A stretch of DNA of 64,000 nt, from NCBI RefSeq assembly GCF_016863135.1, contig NZ_BOOH01000019.1, positions 186,001 to 250,000 on the forward strand, written 5' to 3'. Below the pieces are notes generated by a model that was not told the DNA's origin, did no database searches, and saw only the letters and a program-made list of their open reading frames with translations. A program made the position numbers and the translations under genes. This document shows positions 20,535 to 29,234 of this stretch, piece after piece; the first letter of the stretch is position 1; each line of letters begins with the position of its first letter. This stretch comes from Planobispora longispora. Its GTDB lineage: Bacteria > Actinomycetota > Actinomycetes > Streptosporangiales > Streptosporangiaceae.

Positions 20535-20571
20535 AGCTCCCCCCATGACGAGGACATGTCATTAGGGAGCT
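20535..20571 (-). promoter_or_regulatory. Leader hairpin sequestering the ribosome site of GlsB-type paralogue 2
   Basis: AGCTCCC (20535-20541) pairs with GGGAGCT (20565-20571); an inner ATGAC (20545-20549) pairs with GTCAT (20558-20562). The GGGAG ribosome site lies in the 3' arm on the mRNA, parallel to the hairpin in front of the sister gene. Confidence 0.5.
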
Positions 20572-20695
20572 ACCCGGACATTCGCAAAGTATCCGCCCCA
20601 AAAGGGGCGACCCGTACCGCGCCAGGAGAACGGGTCGCCTCCTCGGGTGCTGCGACGGGCTTTCCGCGCCGCCCGCCGGGGTGCTCGCGCACCCC

Positions 20696-21181
20696 TTAGG
20701 AGACGCCCGGTTCCTGATTCGGGTTGACGCCGACCAGGATCGCCGTGGCGATGGCCGCGACGCCCTCACCGCGGCCGGTGAGGCCCAGGCCGTCGGTCGT
20801 GGTGGCGCTCACGCTCACGGGTGCGCCCACGGCCTCGCCGAGGACCTTCTCGGCCTCCGTACGGCGGGGCGCCAGCTTCGGGCGGTTCCCGATCACCTGG
20901 ACGGCCACGTTGCCGATCTCGAAACCGGCCGCCCGGACCTGCCGGGCGGTCTCCTCCAGCAGTGACACGCCGGAAGCCCCGGCCCAGCGGGGATCGGCGG
21001 TGCCGAACAGGCCGCCGAGATCACCGAGGCCGGCGGCCGACAGCAGGGCGTCGCACATGGCGTGCGCGGCGGCGTCACCGTCGGAGTGACCGGCCAGCCC
21101 CGTCTCGTCCGGCCAGTGCAGACCTGCCAGGTGCAGCCGCCGACCGGATGCGAAAGGGTGGACGTCGGTTCCGACGCCCAC
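20696..21181 (-). CDS. ispF: 2-C-methyl-D-erythritol 2,4-cyclodiphosphate synthase
   Basis: A 161-residue IspF of the non-mevalonate isoprenoid pathway, forming a trimer that cyclises CDP-ME-2-phosphate. The metal ligands D6 and H8 (GTDVHPF) and the [15 protein letters not shown] segment are present, as is the C-terminal [19 protein letters not shown]. The GTG at 21181 has no ribosome site. In relatives the conserved N-terminus includes LPRVG(I/V)GTDVH, and the frame here continues upstream through LPR to a CTG at 21202 that has AGAGAGG about 9 bases before it. So the true start may be that CTG. It lies downstream of carD; ispD, often between the two, is absent. Confidence 0.88.
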   Translation of the reverse strand: MGVGTDVHPFASGRRLHLAGLHWPDETGLAGHSDGDAAAHAMCDALLSAAGLGDLGGLFGTADPRWAGASGVSLLEETARQVRAAGFEIGNVAVQVIGNRPKLAPRRTEAEKVLGEAVGAPVSVSATTTDGLGLTGRGEGVAAIATAILVGVNPNQEPGVS

Positions 21182-21279
21182 CCGTGGAAGTGTCGTGTTC
21201 AGGAGTCGAGCACCTCTCTCGCACTCTCAGCGGCCCGGAACCTCACCCGGACGCCGGGAGTTCGGCGCTTCGCCGGATC

Positions 21280-21762
21280 TCAGGAGTTGAGAACCTCGTC
21301 GAGCAGCGCCTCGGCCTTGTCCTCATTGGTCTTCTCGGCGAGGGCGAGCTCACTGACCAGGATCTGCCGTGCCTTGGCGAGCATGCGCTTCTCGCCCGCG
21401 GAGAGCCCGCGCTCCTTGTCCCGTCGCCACAGGTCGCGAACGACCTCGGCCACCTTGTTGACATCACCGGACGCCAGCTTCTCAAGGTTGGCCTTGTAAC
21501 GGCGTGACCAGTTCGTGGGCTCTTCGGTGTGAGGCATGCGAAGCACGTCGAAGACGCGCTCAAGACCTTCCTGCCCGACCACGTCGCGAACTCCGACGAG
21601 TTCGGCGTTGTCAGCAGGCACCTGGACGGTAAGGTCGCCCTTGTCGACCTTGAGAACCAGGTAGGTCCTTTCCTCACCCTTGATGGTTCGGGTCGTGATC
21701 GCCTCGATCCGAGCAGCCCCGTGGTGGGGGTAGACGACAGTGTCGCCGACCTGGAAAGTCAT
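21280..21762 (-). CDS. carD: CarD-family RNA polymerase-binding transcription regulator
   Basis: A 160-residue CarD. Residues 1-60 are the Tudor-like RNA-polymerase-binding domain ([20 protein letters not shown]) and the rest is the helical DNA-binding domain containing [16 protein letters not shown], whose Trp stabilises the upstream edge of the open promoter. It stimulates rRNA and other promoters and is essential in mycobacteria. An inverted repeat GTACTC-CA-GAGTAC (21784-21797) lies in the leader. Confidence 0.95.
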   Translation of the reverse strand: MTFQVGDTVVYPHHGAARIEAITTRTIKGEERTYLVLKVDKGDLTVQVPADNAELVGVRDVVGQEGLERVFDVLRMPHTEEPTNWSRRYKANLEKLASGDVNKVAEVVRDLWRRDKERGLSAGEKRMLAKARQILVSELALAEKTNEDKAEALLDEVLNS

Positions 21763-21783
21763 GTGACAAGTACCCCTTCCGCT

Positions 21784-21797
21784 GTACTCCAGAGTAC
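21784..21797. promoter_or_regulatory. Short dyad in the carD leader
   Basis: GTACTC-CA-GAGTAC, a perfect 6-bp dyad 22 bases before the carD ATG. It could be a binding site near the transcription start. No consensus is recognised. Confidence 0.3.
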
Positions 21798-22021
21798 CAC
21801 GTATCCACAGGCTCCCGGAACAGTGAAATCACCATAACTGCAGGTCAAAGCCGCGTTTTAAGCCTTGACAAGTGCTCAACTGTGTGAATCGAGAGGTAAA
21901 AAACAGCGATGACCTGGGGGACGCGTTCGTCCCCGATCAGGCGGGTCGCCGGAAAACCCGGGAAAGTCCACGGATAGGGTTGGCCTGTCCTATCTCTTGT
22001 GTGACAAGGAGAACTCGTACC

Positions 22022-22612
22022 GTGACCCGCAACAACCGTCACTGGGCGGTAGCCGCCGCCGCGTTTCTCGCAGCCGCCCCGGCTCTGGCGGGCTGCGGCA
22101 CCGGCTTCGACGCGATCACCGCCCAGCCGTACACGCCCACCGAGGCTCTGAGCGTCAAGGTCGAGAACAAGGACCTCAAGATCTCCCAGGCGTACTTCCT
22201 GGGCCCGGACTCCGGCGGATCCCTGCCCGCGGGCGGAAGCACCCCGCTCTACCTCTACATGGTCAACACCGGTCCGCAGGAGGACCGCCTCGTCGGCGTC
22301 GGCGTGGACCCCGCGCTGGGCACCGCCAAGGTCCCCGCGCCCGTCCCGCTGCCGGCCCTCGGCAAGCAGGCCGCCGTCGTCGGCCGGCCCACGCCCTCGA
22401 TCGTGATCGAGCAGCTGAAGAAGCCGCTCAGGGGCGGCGAGTCGATCCGGGTCCAGCTGCAGTTCGAGAAGGCTGGCATCGTCTCGCTGCACGTCCCGGT
22501 GGTCACCCGCAGCCGCGAGTTCACGCAGCTGCCGGCCGTCCCGGGCGCCTCCGCCGCCCCCACGCCGACTCCCACCCCCACGGTGGACGTGGAGGGCGAG
22601 GGCGGCCACTGA
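22022..22612 (+). CDS. Lipoprotein with degenerate PCu(A)C-like fold
   Basis: A 196-residue lipoprotein: a signal peptide ending in lipobox LAGC (Cys about residue 25), a beta-rich body and a Pro/Thr-rich tail. The segment IEQLKKPLRGGESIRVQL then FEKAGIVSLHVPVV matches the C-terminal strand pattern of PCu(A)C copper chaperones (DUF461). The Met/His copper ligands of that family are not seen, so it may not bind copper. The GTG at 22022 follows AAGGAG. It is divergent from carD and convergent with regX3. Confidence 0.7.
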   Translation: MTRNNRHWAVAAAAFLAAAPALAGCGTGFDAITAQPYTPTEALSVKVENKDLKISQAYFLGPDSGGSLPAGGSTPLYLYMVNTGPQEDRLVGVGVDPALGTAKVPAPVPLPALGKQAAVVGRPTPSIVIEQLKKPLRGGESIRVQLQFEKAGIVSLHVPVVTRSREFTQLPAVPGASAAPTPTPTPTVDVEGEGGH

Positions 22613-22695
22613 GCGCGGCGGCCACCCGGCCGCCGGGAGCGGTCACCGCGCTGCGCCGGAGGCGGCCCGCCGCGAGCGCGGCTCCGGAGAACACC

Positions 22696-22733
22696 GAGGG
22701 GGTGTGCGGCTCACACGAGCCGCACACCCCCTC
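22696..22733. terminator. Bidirectional terminator between the lipoprotein gene and regX3
   Basis: GAGGGGGTGTGCGGCTC (22696-22712), loop ACAC, and an exact 17-base reverse complement (22717-22733). It lies between two convergent genes. It is the strongest hairpin in the window. Confidence 0.85.
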
Positions 22734-22755
22734 TTCGCGTCCGGAGCCTTCGTGT

Positions 22756-22791
22756 CCTGAGCCGTCGCGTCGTCCTGAGCCGTCGCGTCGT
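22756..22791. repeat. Perfect 18-bp tandem duplication near the regX3 3' end
   Basis: CCTGAGCCGTCGCGTCGT is repeated exactly (22756-22773, 22774-22791), 25 bases beyond the regX3 stop codon. Confidence 0.9.
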
Positions 22792-22815
22792 CCATGGCCT
22801 CCGCGTCCGGGAGGG

Positions 22816-23505
22816 TCACTCCTCCACGGGGTCGAACTTGTAGCCCAGGCCGCGGACGGTGAGGATGCAGCGCGGGTTGGAGGGGTCGGCCTCGACCTTG
22901 GCGCGCAGCCGCTTGACGTGGACGTCCAGGGTCTTGGTGTCACCCACGTAGTCGGCGCCCCAGACCCGGTCGATGAGCTGGCCCCGGGTGAGCACCCGGC
23001 CGGCGTTGCGCAGCAGCACCTCCAGCAGCTCGAACTCCTTCAGCGGGAGCTGCACCTGCTCGCCGCGGACGGCGACGATGTGCCGGTCCACGTCCATCCG
23101 GACCGGCCCCGCGCTCAGCACGGCCGACTCCACCTCCTCCACGTCGCCCTGGCGGCGCAGCACCGCGCGGATGCGGGCCACCAGCTCGCGGGAGGAGAAC
23201 GGCTTGGTCACGTAGTCGTCGGCGCCGAGCTCCAGTCCGACGACCTTGTCGATCTCGCTGTCCTTGGCGGTCAGCATGATGACGGGCACGTTCGAACGCT
23301 GCCGGAGGGAGCGGCAGACCTCGGTGCCGGGCAGGCCGGGCAGCATCAGGTCGAGCAGCACCAGGTCGGCGCCGCTGCGGTCGAAGGTGTCGAGCGCCTC
23401 GGGCCCCGTGGCCGCCACCGCGACCTCGAACCCCTCCTTGCGCAGCATGTAGGACAGGGCGTCGGAGAACGACTCCTCATCCTCGACGACAAGAACGCGG
23501 GTCAC
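22816..23505 (-). CDS. regX3: Phosphate-responsive response regulator RegX3/PhoP type
   Basis: A 229-residue OmpR-family regulator: receiver with phospho-acceptor D52 (LVLLDLMLPG) and a winged-helix DNA-binding domain (about 128-226, TLDVHVKRLRAKVE and GLGYKF). The GTG at 23505 overlaps the senX3 stop by 4 bases (GTGA), so the pair is translationally coupled. Together they control the phosphate-starvation regulon. A three-repeat PHO box lies in the senX3-phoU divergent region. Confidence 0.93.
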   Translation of the reverse strand: MTRVLVVEDEESFSDALSYMLRKEGFEVAVAATGPEALDTFDRSGADLVLLDLMLPGLPGTEVCRSLRQRSNVPVIMLTAKDSEIDKVVGLELGADDYVTKPFSSRELVARIRAVLRRQGDVEEVESAVLSAGPVRMDVDRHIVAVRGEQVQLPLKEFELLEVLLRNAGRVLTRGQLIDRVWGADYVGDTKTLDVHVKRLRAKVEADPSNPRCILTVRGLGYKFDPVEE

Positions 23506-24704
23506 TGCGCGGCCTCCATGGGGGTTGCGATGGTGCTGGGTGATGCGGAAACCGCCAGGCCGCCGAAGGCCGGCAGGCGGAGGGTGAACGTGGAACCGGA
23601 GCCTTCCTTGCTCCACACCGTGACGGCCCCGTTGTGGGCGGCCGCGACATGCTTGACGATGGCGAGACCGAGGCCGGTGCCGCCGGTGGCGCGCGAGCGG
23701 GCGGCGTCGACGCGGAAGAACCTCTCGAAGATCCGTTCCTGGGCGCTCTCCGGGATGCCGATCCCCTGGTCGCTCACGCTGACCTCGACGGAGTCGCCCG
23801 CAGGACGTGCGCTGATCACGACGCGGGTGTGCTCGGGGCTGTAGGCGACCGCGTTGTCGATGAGATTGCGCAACGCGGTGACCAGGAGCTCCTCGTCGCC
23901 CCAGACCTGCAGGCCCTCGGTGCCGCCCGCGACGAGCGCGATGTCCTTGGACGCCGCCGTGGTGTTGCAGCGGTCGATGGCGTCGTGCACGGCCTCGTCG
24001 ACCTGGACCGGGCCGGGTGTGGGGATGGGCTCGGCCCCCTGGATCCGGGACAGGGTGATGAGGTCCTGGACCAGGTACGTCAGGCGGGCGGCCTCATGCT
24101 GCATGCGCCCGGCGAAACGGGTGACCGCCTCCGGGTCGTCGGCGGCGTCCTGGATGGTCTCGGCCAGCAGGCTCAGCGCGCCCACGGGCGTCTTGAGCTC
24201 GTGGCTCACGTTGGCCACGAAGTCGCGGCGGACCGCCTCGACGCGGTGGTACTCGGTCTGGTCCTCGGCCAGCACGAGCACCTGCCCGTAGGAGCCCAGC
24301 GGGGCCACCCGGACCGCGAAGTTGGTCGCCTCCTGGCCGAACTTGTGCCCGGGCACCTCGATCTCGCTCTCGCGGATCTCGCCGTCCCTGCGCACCTTCC
24401 TGGCCAGCGCCAGCAGCTCCGGCGCCACCAGGCGATCGCCCTTGACCAGGCCGAAGGCCCGCGCGGCCGAGCTGGCCCGCAGCACCCGGTCCTCCCGGTC
24501 GAGCACGACCGCCGAGGACGGCAGGACCGCGAGCACGGAAGCCACCCCCGGAGGCAGCGCGCCCGGCTCGATGTCGTCCACCGGGGTCACCACCCTCGGC
24601 CGGCCCACGTTCTGGCGGACGACCAGCATGGTCAGAACCCCCACCGCGAAACCGGCCAAGACGAAACCGGCCAGCGCGGCCAGGCTCGCCGTCAGCTCAT
24701 TCAC
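23502..24704 (-). CDS. senX3: Phosphate-sensing histidine kinase SenX3/PhoR type
   Basis: A 400-residue kinase with one or two N-terminal membrane segments (about 5-28), no large extracytoplasmic domain, a PAS-like region (about 52-155), HisKA with H168 (NVSHELKTPVGAL) and an ATPase domain with DQGIGIPESAQERIFERFFRVD and TGGTGLGLAIVKH. The absence of a periplasmic sensor fits phosphate sensing through PhoU and the Pst transporter. It is divergent from phoU. Confidence 0.93.
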   Translation of the reverse strand: MNELTASLAALAGFVLAGFAVGVLTMLVVRQNVGRPRVVTPVDDIEPGALPPGVASVLAVLPSSAVVLDREDRVLRASSAARAFGLVKGDRLVAPELLALARKVRRDGEIRESEIEVPGHKFGQEATNFAVRVAPLGSYGQVLVLAEDQTEYHRVEAVRRDFVANVSHELKTPVGALSLLAETIQDAADDPEAVTRFAGRMQHEAARLTYLVQDLITLSRIQGAEPIPTPGPVQVDEAVHDAIDRCNTTAASKDIALVAGGTEGLQVWGDEELLVTALRNLIDNAVAYSPEHTRVVISARPAGDSVEVSVSDQGIGIPESAQERIFERFFRVDAARSRATGGTGLGLAIVKHVAAAHNGAVTVWSKEGSGSTFTLRLPAFGGLAVSASPSTIATPMEAAQ

Positions 24705-24798
24705 GTGGCCCTCCTGTCGGATTCACGTCCTCGATGGTAGGCAAGGCTTTCCCCTTTCGTGACCGCGCAGAAGGGCATGACCACCGCTTTCCCGCAAA

Positions 24799-24831
24799 GT
24801 TCACTTCGTGGTCGAAGTTCGTTCACTGACG
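24799..24831. promoter_or_regulatory. PHO box, three contiguous 11-base direct repeats
   Basis: GTTCACTTCGT, GGTCGAAGTTC and GTTCACTGACG follow one another without gaps. Actinomycete PhoP/RegX3 sites are 11-base direct-repeat units with a G(G/T)TCAYY-like core; units 1 and 3 match well, unit 2 is weaker. The site lies between divergent senX3 and phoU and overlaps the -35 region of phoU. Confidence 0.75.
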
Positions 24832-24837
24832 CGCGCG

Positions 24838-24843
24838 TACGGT
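24838..24843 (+). promoter_or_regulatory. -10 element of phoU (leaderless)
   Basis: TACGGT lies 7 bases before the phoU ATG, directly after the PHO box, so the transcript probably starts at the A of the ATG. Confidence 0.45.
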
Positions 24844-24850
24844 GAGTGCC

Positions 24851-25525
24851 ATGCGTGACGCCTACCACGAAGAACTCGACGCCCTCACGATCAAGCTGGT
24901 CGAGATGACCCGGCTCGTGCGCTCGGCGATCTCCAGGGCCACCACCGCCCTGCTGGACGCCGATCTCGAACTGGCCGAGAGCGTCATCTCCCGCGACGCG
25001 GAGGTCGACCGGATCTTCGCCGAGGTCGAGGCGTCGATCTTCGAGCTGATGGCCCGGCAGCAGCCGGTGGCCGTGGACCTCCGAATGATCATCACGGCCC
25101 TGCGGATGGGCACCGACCTGGAGCGGATGGGCGACCTCGCCCAGCACGTGGCCAAGGTCGCCCGGCTGCGCCACCCCGACTCGGCGATCCCGCCGGAGCT
25201 CCGCGCGACCATCCTGGAGATGGGCCAGATCGCCGAACGCCTGGTCACCAAGACCGGCAGCTGCATCGCCTCACGTGACGTGGAGACGGCGCTGGAGCTG
25301 GAGCACGACGACGACGCCATGGACAAGCTGCACCGCAAGCTGTTCCGGGTCCTGATGGCGCCCGACTGGAAGCACGGCGTCGAGCCGGCCATCGACGTGA
25401 CGCTGATCGGCCGCTACTACGAGCGCTACGCCGACCACGCGGTCCGCGTCGCCCGCGACGTGGTCTACCTGGTGACCGGCTCGCGTCCCCATGGCGACGC
25501 CAACGCGTCGCTGCTCGGGGGCTAG
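24851..25525 (+). CDS. phoU: Phosphate signalling complex protein PhoU
   Basis: A 224-residue protein of two PhoU three-helix repeats (about 5-105 and 110-212). The metal-cluster type motifs (LERMGDLAQHVAKVA at about 94-108 and YYERYADHAVRVARDV near 185-200) are present. It links the Pst transporter to SenX3 and restrains the response at high phosphate. The ATG at 24851 fits the family N-terminus MRDAYHEEL; a GTG 9 bases upstream is possible. A 36-bp copy of its 3' end lies just downstream. Confidence 0.93.
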   Translation: MRDAYHEELDALTIKLVEMTRLVRSAISRATTALLDADLELAESVISRDAEVDRIFAEVEASIFELMARQQPVAVDLRMIITALRMGTDLERMGDLAQHVAKVARLRHPDSAIPPELRATILEMGQIAERLVTKTGSCIASRDVETALELEHDDDAMDKLHRKLFRVLMAPDWKHGVEPAIDVTLIGRYYERYADHAVRVARDVVYLVTGSRPHGDANASLLGG

Positions 25526-25585
25526 TAACCGGCGCCTTCCCTCGACGGGCCCATGGCGACGTCGACGCGTCGCTGCTCGGGGACT
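25488..25585. repeat. Imperfect duplication of the phoU 3' end
   Basis: The 36 bases at 25488-25523 (ending at the first base of the TAG stop) recur at 25550-25585 with three mismatches. The second copy also runs straight into a stop triplet (TGA). The offset is 62 bases. Confidence 0.85.
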
Positions 25586-25599
25586 GATCCCGGAAAGCT

Positions 25600-25635
25600 G
25601 AAGAGGGCGCCCTTCCTGGGGAGGGCGCCCTCTTC
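25600..25635. terminator. Bidirectional terminator between phoU and gpmA
   Basis: GAAGAGGGCGCCCT (25600-25613) and AGGGCGCCCTCTTC (25622-25635) form a perfect 14-bp stem with an 8-base loop between convergent genes. Confidence 0.85.
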
Positions 25636-25658
25636 CGTGTCCGTACGGCGGTGCGGGG

Positions 25659-26402
25659 TTACTTGCCCTGGTTGGCCACGGCCTCGATGGCCGCCTTGGC
25701 CGCCTCGGGGTCGAGGTAGAGGCCGCCCTTGGCGACCGGGCGGAAGTCGGCGTCCAGCTCGTACAGGAGCGGGATGCCGGTGGGGATGTTGAGCCCGGCG
25801 ATCTCGTCGTCGCCGACCCCGTCCAGGTGCTTGACCAGGGCGCGCAGCGAGTTGCCGTGCGCGACCACCAGGACGGTCCGGCCCGCCGACAGGTCGGGGA
25901 CGATGCTGTCGTACCAGTACGGCAGCATGCGCTCGACGACGTCCTTCAGGCACTCCGTCTTCGGCATCAGCTCCTTGGGCAGCAGCCCGTAGCGGGCGTC
26001 GCCGGCCTGGGAGAACTCGTCCTCGTCGTCGATCGGCGGCGGCGGGACGTTGTAGGAGCGCCGCCAGAGCATGAACTGCTCGTCGCCGAACTGCTCGCGG
26101 GTCTGCGCCTTGTTCTTGCCCTGGAGCGCGCCGTAGTGGCGCTCGTTGAGCCGCCAGGACCGGGTCACCGGCAGCCAGAGCATGTCGGCCGCCCCCAGCG
26201 CGAGGTTCGCCGTCTGGATCGCGCGGGTCAGCAGCGAGGTGTGCACGACGTCCGGCCGGATCCCGGCCTCCAGCAGCAGCTTCCCGCCGCGCCGCGCCTC
26301 CTCCTCGCCCTTTGCCGAGAGCCCCGCGTCCACCCATCCGGTGAACAGACCCTTGGCGTTCCACTCGCTCTCACCGTGCCGCAGCAGCACCAAAGTCGCC
26401 AT
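25659..26402 (-). CDS. gpmA: 2,3-bisphosphoglycerate-dependent phosphoglycerate mutase
   Basis: A 247-residue glycolytic mutase interconverting 3- and 2-phosphoglycerate. The phospho-histidine motif LRHGESEWN (7-15; H9), the substrate loop [14 protein letters not shown] and the second catalytic histidine in [15 protein letters not shown] are all present. Length and motifs are typical of cofactor-dependent GpmA. It precedes nothing in operon but lies 27 bases after ybjN's start region, in the gpmA-ybjN-mshA order common in actinomycetes. Confidence 0.95.
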   Translation of the reverse strand: MATLVLLRHGESEWNAKGLFTGWVDAGLSAKGEEEARRGGKLLLEAGIRPDVVHTSLLTRAIQTANLALGAADMLWLPVTRSWRLNERHYGALQGKNKAQTREQFGDEQFMLWRRSYNVPPPPIDDEDEFSQAGDARYGLLPKELMPKTECLKDVVERMLPYWYDSIVPDLSAGRTVLVVAHGNSLRALVKHLDGVGDDEIAGLNIPTGIPLLYELDADFRPVAKGGLYLDPEAAKAAIEAVANQGK

Positions 26403-26429
26403 GCGCCCAAGCCTAGCGAGCGGCGCGGA

Positions 26430-26918
26430 TCAACCACGCTCCGCGTCGGGGTCAGCGAAGCGGGCGAACGCCTGGAGGTTGGCGAGGGACTCGCCGCGCT
26501 TGGCCCGCCACTCCCACTCCTTGCGGATGGAGGAGGCGAAGCCCAGCTCCAGCGCCCGGTCGAAGCCCTCGTCGGAGTAGGTGAGCACGCAGCCGAGCAG
26601 CCGGTCGACCTCCTCCTCCGAGACCGCCGCCAGCGGGACGCGCCCCACCAGGTAGACGTCGCCGACGGGGTCCAGGGCGAAGTGCACGCCGTACATCGTC
26701 CCGTTCTTGGTCAGCAGCCAGCGGTAGAAGGCCTCGTGGTTCTCGTCGGGCTGGCGGCAGAAGAACGCCTCCACGTTCAGGGCCTGGTCGCCGATGATCA
26801 GCCAGGTCATGGTGGCGAGCTTGTGCTGGCCGGGGAGCTTCGCCAGGAAGGCCCCCGGCCGGGGCTCCTCGTAGGAGATCTCCGCGCCCTTGAGCGCCGC
26901 CTCGATCACTTCGCGCAT
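26430..26918 (-). CDS. YbjN-domain protein
   Basis: A 162-residue YbjN-family protein with a type III secretion chaperone-like alpha/beta fold (MREVIEAALKG, ALNVEAFFCRQPDENHEAFYRWLL, DPVGDVYLVGRVPLAAVSEEEVDRLLG). Molecular function is unknown; in actinomycetes it sits beside mshA and gpmA, as here. 75 bases separate it from the mshA stop. Confidence 0.85.
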   Translation of the reverse strand: MREVIEAALKGAEISYEEPRPGAFLAKLPGQHKLATMTWLIIGDQALNVEAFFCRQPDENHEAFYRWLLTKNGTMYGVHFALDPVGDVYLVGRVPLAAVSEEEVDRLLGCVLTYSDEGFDRALELGFASSIRKEWEWRAKRGESLANLQAFARFADPDAERG

Positions 26919-26974
26919 GGACTCACCCTACGAGGAGCCCCCCGGGCCCGGCGAGGATCACCCGACCCCGGGGG

Positions 26975-27016
26975 TTCATCGCGATCGGGGGCTTCAGGAG
27001 TTCACCGCGATCGGGG
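26975..27016. repeat. 16-bp duplication flanking the mshA stop codon
   Basis: TTCATCGCGATCGGGG (26975-26990) and TTCACCGCGATCGGGG (27001-27016) differ at one base and lie either side of the mshA stop (26994-26996). The coding copy encodes the last residues of the protein. Confidence 0.8.
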
Positions 27017-28271
27017 TCCGGTACAGGTGCGCCATGGCCTCGGCGTAGACGTCGGCGAGCCGGGCGGCGGTGACCGACCAGCCGAAGCCCGCGGCCCGGG
27101 CGACGGCCCCGGCCGCCAGCTCCTCGCGCCAGGCGGGTTCCCGGACGAACCGGCCGAGCACCTGGGCCCAGTCGTGCGGGTCGTGCCCCTCGACGAGCAC
27201 CCCCGACGCGCCGTCGCACACGGCGGTGCGCAGACCGCCCACCGAGGCGGCGGCGACCGGGGTCCCGCAGGCCTGGGACTCCAGGGCGACCAGGCCGAAC
27301 GACTCGTTGTGCGACGGGACGACGGTCACGTCGGCCGCGCGGTACCAGTCGGCCAGCTCGTCCTGGGGCGCAGGGGGGACGACCCTGACGATGTCGGAGA
27401 TCCCCAGCTCCACGGCGAGGTCGGTCAGATAGGAGGGACGGGCCAGGCCGTTGCCGCTGGGCCCGCCCACGCAGGCGACGACCAGCTTCGAGCGGAGCGA
27501 GGGGTCGTCGACGAGCATCCGGGCGGCGGCGCGCAGCAGCACGTCCGGGGCCTTGAGCGGCTGGACCCGGCCCACGAACAGCAGCATGTGGGCGTCGCGG
27601 GGCAGTCCCAGCCGGCGCCGGGCCTCGTCCCCGGAGGAGGGCCGGAAGACCGCGAGGTTCACGCCGGGGTTGACGACCTCGATCCGGCCGGGTTCGGCGC
27701 CGTACAGCTCGGCGAGCTCCCTGGCCTCGGTCGGCGTGTTGGCCACCAGCCGGTCGGCGATCTCGACGACCTGTTCCTCGCCGAAGACGCGGGCGGCGGG
27801 CTCGGGCCTGTCGTCCTCGGCGAGCAGGAGGTTCTTCACCTTCGCCATGGTGTGCATGGTGTGCACCAGCGGGACGCCCCAGCGTTCCTTGGCCAGCCAG
27901 CCCACCTGGCCGGAGAGCCAGTAGTGGGAGTGGATGACGTCGTAGCGCCCCGGGTCGTACATCGCCTCGGTGCGCAGCACGCCGGACAGGAACGCGCACA
28001 GCTGCCCGGGGAGGTCGCCCTTGTCGAGCTCCTCGTACGGCCCGGCGGTGATGTGCCGGACCGAGACGCCCGGGGCGATCTCCGCCAGCGGAGGCAGGTC
28101 CCGCGCCGTCTGCCGGGTGAAGATCTCGACCTCGATCCCCAGCTGGGCCAGCCGTTTGGCCGACTCCACGATGTAGACGTTCATCCCACCCGCGTCCCCG
28201 GTCCCCGGTTGATCCAGGGGGGACGTGTGCATGCTGATCGTCGCGACCCGGCCGACCCGTCGCCGCTTCAC
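26994..28271 (-). CDS. mshA: D-inositol-3-phosphate glycosyltransferase (mycothiol step 1)
   Basis: A 425-residue GT-B family 4 enzyme that joins N-acetylglucosamine to inositol 3-phosphate, the first step in mycothiol synthesis. [15 protein letters not shown] (near the N-terminus) is the signature loop; the acceptor-side [11 protein letters not shown] and the donor-side [20 protein letters not shown] (E-x7-E) are present. The GTG at 28271 is chosen because GGAGG lies 8 bases upstream; GTGs 6 and 9 bases further up are alternatives. A longer in-frame extension to 28730 overlaps the divergent gene and is rejected. Confidence 0.93.
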   Translation of the reverse strand: MKRRRVGRVATISMHTSPLDQPGTGDAGGMNVYIVESAKRLAQLGIEVEIFTRQTARDLPPLAEIAPGVSVRHITAGPYEELDKGDLPGQLCAFLSGVLRTEAMYDPGRYDVIHSHYWLSGQVGWLAKERWGVPLVHTMHTMAKVKNLLLAEDDRPEPAARVFGEEQVVEIADRLVANTPTEARELAELYGAEPGRIEVVNPGVNLAVFRPSSGDEARRRLGLPRDAHMLLFVGRVQPLKAPDVLLRAAARMLVDDPSLRSKLVVACVGGPSGNGLARPSYLTDLAVELGISDIVRVVPPAPQDELADWYRAADVTVVPSHNESFGLVALESQACGTPVAAASVGGLRTAVCDGASGVLVEGHDPHDWAQVLGRFVREPAWREELAAGAVARAAGFGWSVTAARLADVYAEAMAHLYRTPIAVNS

Positions 28272-28374
28272 CGACACCACCTCCGAGACGGGACAACTAC
28301 TCACACCTTCGCGACATTCCCGACATATGGGCGGCCAGGTCCGGTAGCGCCCGAGCCTGGCAGGATGGCGAGCC

Positions 28375-29118
28375 ATGAAGAAGACAGCTGTGGTGACGGG
28401 TGCCAGCAGCGGAATCGGCGAGGCGACCGCCCGCCGGCTGGCCGCCGAGGGCTTCGACGTGATCGCGGCCGCGCGCCGGCGGGACCGCCTGGACGAGCTG
28501 GCCGCCGAGGTCCCGGGAATCCGGCCGGTGATCCTGGACGTGACCTCCCAGGAGTCGGTGGAGGAGCTCGCCTCCGGCCTGGACCGCTGCGACGTGCTGG
28601 TCAACAACGCCGGCGGCGCGATCGGCCTGGAGCCGGTGGCCACCGGGAAGGTCGCCGACTGGCAGCGGATGTACGACGTCAACGTGCTCGGCTCGCTGCG
28701 CGTCACCCAGGCGCTGCTGCCCAGGCTCATCGCCTCCGGCGACGGGGTGCTGGTGATGCTGACCTCGGTGGCCGGCCTGGTCTCCTACGAGGGCGGGGGC
28801 GGCTACAACGCCGCCAAGCACGCGCAGACCTCGATGACCGAGGTGCTCCGGCTGGAGCTGTGCGGCGAGCCGGTCCGCATCGTCGAGATCGCGCCCGGCA
28901 TGGTCCACACCGAGGAGTTCTCGCTGAACCGCTTCCGCGGCGACGCGGACCGGGCCGCGAAGATCTACCAGGGCGTTCCCGACCCGCTCTCCGCCGACGA
29001 CGTGGCCGACGCCATCTCCTGGTGCGTCACCCGCCCCGCCCACGTGAACATCGACCGCCTCGTCATCCGCCCCCGCGCCCAGGCCGCCCAGCACAAGATC
29101 CACCGCGTCACCTCCTGA
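28375..29118 (+). CDS. SDR-family oxidoreductase, YdfG-like
   Basis: A 247-residue classical [13 protein letters not shown] (8-17), NNAGG, and active-site Ser/Tyr/Lys in [18 protein letters not shown]. The C-terminal pattern [19 protein letters not shown] and [12 protein letters not shown] resembles YdfG-type NADP-dependent serine/3-hydroxy acid dehydrogenases. Substrate not assignable. Divergent from mshA, standing alone. Confidence 0.85.
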   Translation: MKKTAVVTGASSGIGEATARRLAAEGFDVIAAARRRDRLDELAAEVPGIRPVILDVTSQESVEELASGLDRCDVLVNNAGGAIGLEPVATGKVADWQRMYDVNVLGSLRVTQALLPRLIASGDGVLVMLTSVAGLVSYEGGGGYNAAKHAQTSMTEVLRLELCGEPVRIVEIAPGMVHTEEFSLNRFRGDADRAAKIYQGVPDPLSADDVADAISWCVTRPAHVNIDRLVIRPRAQAAQHKIHRVTS

Positions 29119-29234
29119 CGGGGACGCCGCGTCGGCCCGGGAGGCGGACCCGGTTCCCGGTGACGCCCGCGGGCCGCGCCTCCCGCGAGCGCCGCCCCGG
29201 TTCCAGGAGTCCCGGAACCGTCCGACAATGGGGG

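Noticed and set aside
28272-28730. N-terminal extension of mshA
   Set aside because: It would overlap the divergent SDR gene start and has no homology to the family; a GGAGG-preceded GTG fits the usual MshA start.
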